Shown: positions 5,024-5,946 of the stretch, one piece after another | How positions within the stretch are numbered: position 1 is the first letter of the stretch | How the letters are laid out: the number at the start of each line of letters is the position of its first letter | Source: CAYWEP01 sp964608945 | GTDB taxonomy: Bacteria > Patescibacteriota > Microgenomatia > Levybacterales > UBA12049 | Length of the DNA: 5,946 nt | Assembly (NCBI GenBank): GCA_964608945.1 | Contig: CAZSQB010000059.1 | Span: 1-5,946, forward strand | Reading direction: 5' to 3' | Position numbers and translations under genes: made by a program | The notes under the pieces: model-generated | Database searches by the model: none | Told to the model about the DNA's origin: nothing | The model's input: the letters and a program-made list of their open reading frames with translations, nothing else

Positions 5024-5851
5024 TTAGGGAACCAAAAGAAGGGTTGGAAAAAATTCATTCGGAACTTTTGGGTATCCTCGAAAAACCGAAATTTTATGCT
5101 GGGATTCACCTGATTTTCCAACAGACTCGATAAGTGATCCTTGTGAAGGAAAATTAGCTGACCCTTCAATACCGATCCGTGTTGATGCATACAGCGGAAT
5201 AATTCGAGCAATCAGTCCTGGTTGAGCTGGATCAATCGTTATTGTGGCACGGTTCGCAAATGTACCCGTCAACAGTTGAAACTCGCCAGCTTCGGGATCG
5301 GTAAAATTGTTTTCTACCCTCCGCGGTCCGCACGGATCATAGACATAATGCGTTGCTGCAGGGTTATTTTCCGGCCCAGTTAATAAAACCACTTCAATTG
5401 CTGCTTGTGTATTGCCGGCAGGAACCTGCTGACAGTTATCTGTATTTGACCCCCAATAGATTGTCAGATTCCCACTCCATTGCGGAGCAGTGTAATTTGG
5501 GTAGCTAGAGAGCCAAATATCAACACCATCATCTTTCACAATAGGATTGTTATTATTCAGAAGAAGACTTGCATCAGTCAGTTCTGTTATGACTACCTTT
5601 TCAATTGTTGCGTTTTCACTTAAGGATTGATGGGGGAAATATGTTCCGGGTTGTGTTAATTTTAATGCCTGTTCGATTCCTGCTTCCGCAGCAGAGAACG
5701 CCCGCTGTGAAGCTTCTTCTTCTTCAGTGACGCGCAAATTTGTAATGCTTCTTGTCGCTATCGAAAGACCGACAGTGAGGGCAACTGTCATAACGAGTAT
5801 GACAATAAGCAGCATCTGTCCTTTTTGCAAGGCTTTTTGGGATAGATCCAT
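5024..5851 (-). CDS. PilX/GspK-like minor pilin
   Basis: The 275-residue protein begins with a short leader and a prepilin-type hydrophobic helix: QKG (9-11) then QMLLIVILVMTVALTVGLS (12-30). It is followed by TEEEEASQRAFSAAEAGIEQAL (42-63), the pattern of PilX N-terminal and GspK-type minor pilins (compare AFxAAEAGIExAL). Prepilin peptidase would cut after Gly11. Position +5 is then Ile16, not Glu, as in GspK-type tip subunits. The rest is a secreted beta-rich domain with two cysteines (Cys140, Cys174) that may form a disulfide. ATG 5851 is preferred to TTG 5866 because it gives a normal short leader and begins 2 nt after the upstream stop. It has no Shine-Dalgarno nearby. Its place before pilM-pilN-pilO supports a pilus or pseudopilus role. 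The outer domain matches nothing I recognise. Confidence 0.7.
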   Translation of the reverse strand: MDLSQKALQKGQMLLIVILVMTVALTVGLSIATRSITNLRVTEEEEASQRAFSAAEAGIEQALKLTQPGTYFPHQSLSENATIEKVVITELTDASLLLNNNNPIVKDDGVDIWLSSYPNYTAPQWSGNLTIYWGSNTDNCQQVPAGNTQAAIEVVLLTGPENNPAATHYVYDPCGPRRVENNFTDPEAGEFQLLTGTFANRATITIDPAQPGLIARIIPLYASTRIGIEGSANFPSQGSLIESVGKSGESQHKISVFRGYPKVPNEFFPTLLLVP

Positions 5852-5853
5852 AT

Positions 5854-5946
5854 TTATAGCGTACAATCATAAGACACAAGTGTCAACTCTTTCACGGCGC
5901 CACCTCCTGATAGAGGAAGTTTTGTGTCTTTAAGACATCTGGAGTA
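5854..5946 (-). CDS. C-terminal fragment of an upstream gene, possibly a minor pilin
   Basis: From the window edge a minus-strand frame is open for 30 codons and ends in TAA at 5856-5854, two bases before the ATG of the PilX-like gene. It reads YSRCLKDTKLPLSGGGAV followed by KELTLVSYDCTL. Such close spacing matches the rest of the operon, so this is probably the end of the preceding gene, and by position perhaps another minor pilin. Two cysteines (residues 4 and 28 of the fragment) could pair. An in-frame GTG (5895-5893) lies 7 nt after a full AGGAGG (5908-5903), so a separate 13-codon leader peptide is an alternative. The AGGAGG is explained by Ser-Gly-Gly codons if the frame is coding throughout. 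Confidence 0.5.
   Translation of the reverse strand, partial: YSRCLKDTKLPLSGGGAVKELTLVSYDCTL
5871..5937 (-). repeat. nested inverted repeats at the start of the visible pil operon
   Basis: AAGACACAA (5871-5879) and TTGTGTCTT (5922-5930) are exact 9-bp inverted repeats. Between them, AGGAAGT (5914-5920) and ACCTCCT (5902-5908) form, on the minus-strand RNA, a 7-bp stem (one U-G pair, loop CTATC) that would hide the AGGAGGT. Upstream, TGTCTT (5925-5930) and AAGACA (5932-5937) form a competing dyad. The segment probably also codes for the end of the upstream protein, so any regulatory role is speculative. Confidence 0.35.

Noticed and set aside
5853..5886. TTGACA (5886-5881) with TATAAA (5858-5853) on the minus strand as a pilin promoter
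   Set aside because: The spacer is 22 bp, too long for sigma-70. TATGAT at 5871-5866 is only 9 bp from the TTGACA. The region also appears to be coding.

Overview
This window looks like chromosomal DNA of a Candidate Phyla Radiation (Patescibacteria) bacterium, perhaps of the Microgenomates group. The assignment is inferred from three things. The housekeeping proteins are compact (NusB 115 aa, RNase III 217 aa, TrmD 231 aa). Genes are packed with ATGA and other short overlaps. A ribosome-biogenesis cluster lies next to a type IV pilus PilM/N/O module. TGA ends rpmF, nusB, rnc and rpsP, so the recoded (TGA = Gly) Gracilibacteria and Absconditabacteria are excluded. Almost no start codon has a Shine-Dalgarno sequence.

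Plus strand, 1-2732: ribosome production. A good sigma-70-type promoter (TTGCAA-17-TAGAAT) and a 9-bp hairpin precede rpmF (L32), which overlaps nusB, which overlaps rnc (RNase III). A second promoter of the same design (TTGAAA-18-TAGAAT) lies across the rnc stop and starts a leader of about 95 nt that is crowded with GAAT/ATTC repeats. It drives rpsP (S16) and khpA (KH-domain RNA-binding protein). After a 164-bp gap comes trmD (tRNA m1G37 methyltransferase). The classical order is rpsP-khpA-rimM-trmD-rplS. Here rimM is missing from its slot and rplS does not follow trmD. The gap keeps an open frame in phase with khpA that resembles the start of RimM and may be a relic. The genes join rRNA antitermination (NusB), rRNA processing (RNase III), ribosomal proteins and tRNA modification.

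Minus strand, 5946-2738: a type IV pilus or pseudopilus assembly operon, read right to left. It holds the C-terminal end of an upstream gene (probably another minor pilin), a PilX/GspK-like minor pilin lacking Glu5, then PilM (actin-like ATPase), PilN and PilO (inner-membrane alignment proteins). The genes are 2-3 bp apart or overlap by 11 bp. The operon converges on trmD with only 5 bp between the stop codons and no convincing terminator. Its promoter lies outside the window.

Most of the window is ordinary. The non-coding parts (the rpsP leader and the khpA-trmD gap) and some active-site substitutions (RNase III D to N, PilM phosphate-2 D to N) deserve a second look. I found no CRISPR array, tRNA, rRNA, insertion sequence or clearly new defence or mobile system.
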